Shown here one piece after another: positions 38,182 through 38,354 of a stretch of DNA of 38,354 nt. The notes under the pieces are model-generated. The model made no database searches. It saw only the letters and a list, made by a program, of their open reading frames with translations, and was not told the DNA's origin. Positions within the stretch are counted from its first letter, which is position 1, and the number at the start of each line of letters is the position of its first letter. The stretch is from a bacterium (GTDB lineage Bacteria; Chloroflexota; Dormibacteria; Aeolococcales; Aeolococcaceae), in the NCBI GenBank assembly GCA_021847925.1, contig JAJZNI010000083.1, positions 1 to 38,354 of the forward strand. Direction: 5' to 3'. The translations under genes were made by a program, and so were the position numbers.

Positions 38182-38354
<173 letters not shown>

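Overview
The window is 38.4 kb of very GC-rich chromosome (roughly 70% or more by eye). It is packed with housekeeping genes, mostly on the minus strand, with 1-4 nt overlaps between many neighbours. No rRNA, tRNA, CRISPR array, insertion sequence or phage gene was seen. The mix of HrcA/CIRCE-controlled groESL, a DtxR-type metal regulator, CdaA/CdaR, a divergent MreB paralogue, a secreted coiled-coil CHAP protein and an F420-ligase-like domain suggests a GC-rich bacterium near Chloroflexota / Candidatus Dormibacterota or Actinomycetota. This placement is inference; no marker gene settles it.

Layout. 1-5.7 kb (minus): gap-pgk-tpiA-gpmI, one overlapping lower-glycolysis operon, with a uidA-like GH2 beta-glucuronidase at its end (cut by the window edge). 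5.9-13.9 kb (minus): rapZ, a four-helix membrane protein, uvrC, ligA and a PcrA/UvrD helicase, a DNA-repair block. 14-19.2 kb (minus): a membrane-anchored GGDEF-EAL protein, then an 875-codon-scale fusion of asparagine synthase to a CofE-like (F420-0:gamma-glutamyl ligase) domain, coupled to a GNAT acetyltransferase. 19.2-21.3 kb (minus): groES-groEL behind a CIRCE operator. 21.3-23 kb (minus): a ZIP metal transporter and a DtxR-family repressor with a perfect 19-bp DtxR/IdeR-like palindrome between them. 23-23.8 kb (plus): exonuclease III. 23.8-27.6 kb (minus): thiL-tsaE-tsaB-rimI-tsaD, the t6A tRNA-modification and ribosomal-acetylation set. 27.65-28.8 kb (plus): a secreted coiled-coil CHAP protein. 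28.8-36 kb (minus): argF-cdaA-cdaR, glmS, an AcpS-NnrD fusion and alr, joining arginine, c-di-AMP, amino sugar, acyl-carrier, nicotinamide-repair and D-alanine functions. 36.1-37.1 kb (plus): a family 9 glycosyltransferase. 37.2-38.35 kb (minus): murA (3' end only) and a divergent MreB paralogue.

Much of the right half serves the cell envelope: murA, an MreB-like protein, alr, glmS, c-di-AMP control, a CHAP hydrolase and a GT9 enzyme. The most unusual items are the AsnB-CofE-like fusion, the AcpS-NnrD fusion, the MreB paralogue with altered nucleotide-site residues, the RapZ with an altered Walker A, and a recurring -10-like hexamer (TAGAGT/TAGAAT/TAGGCT/TATGAT) 6-10 nt before start codons, which suggests common leaderless transcription.
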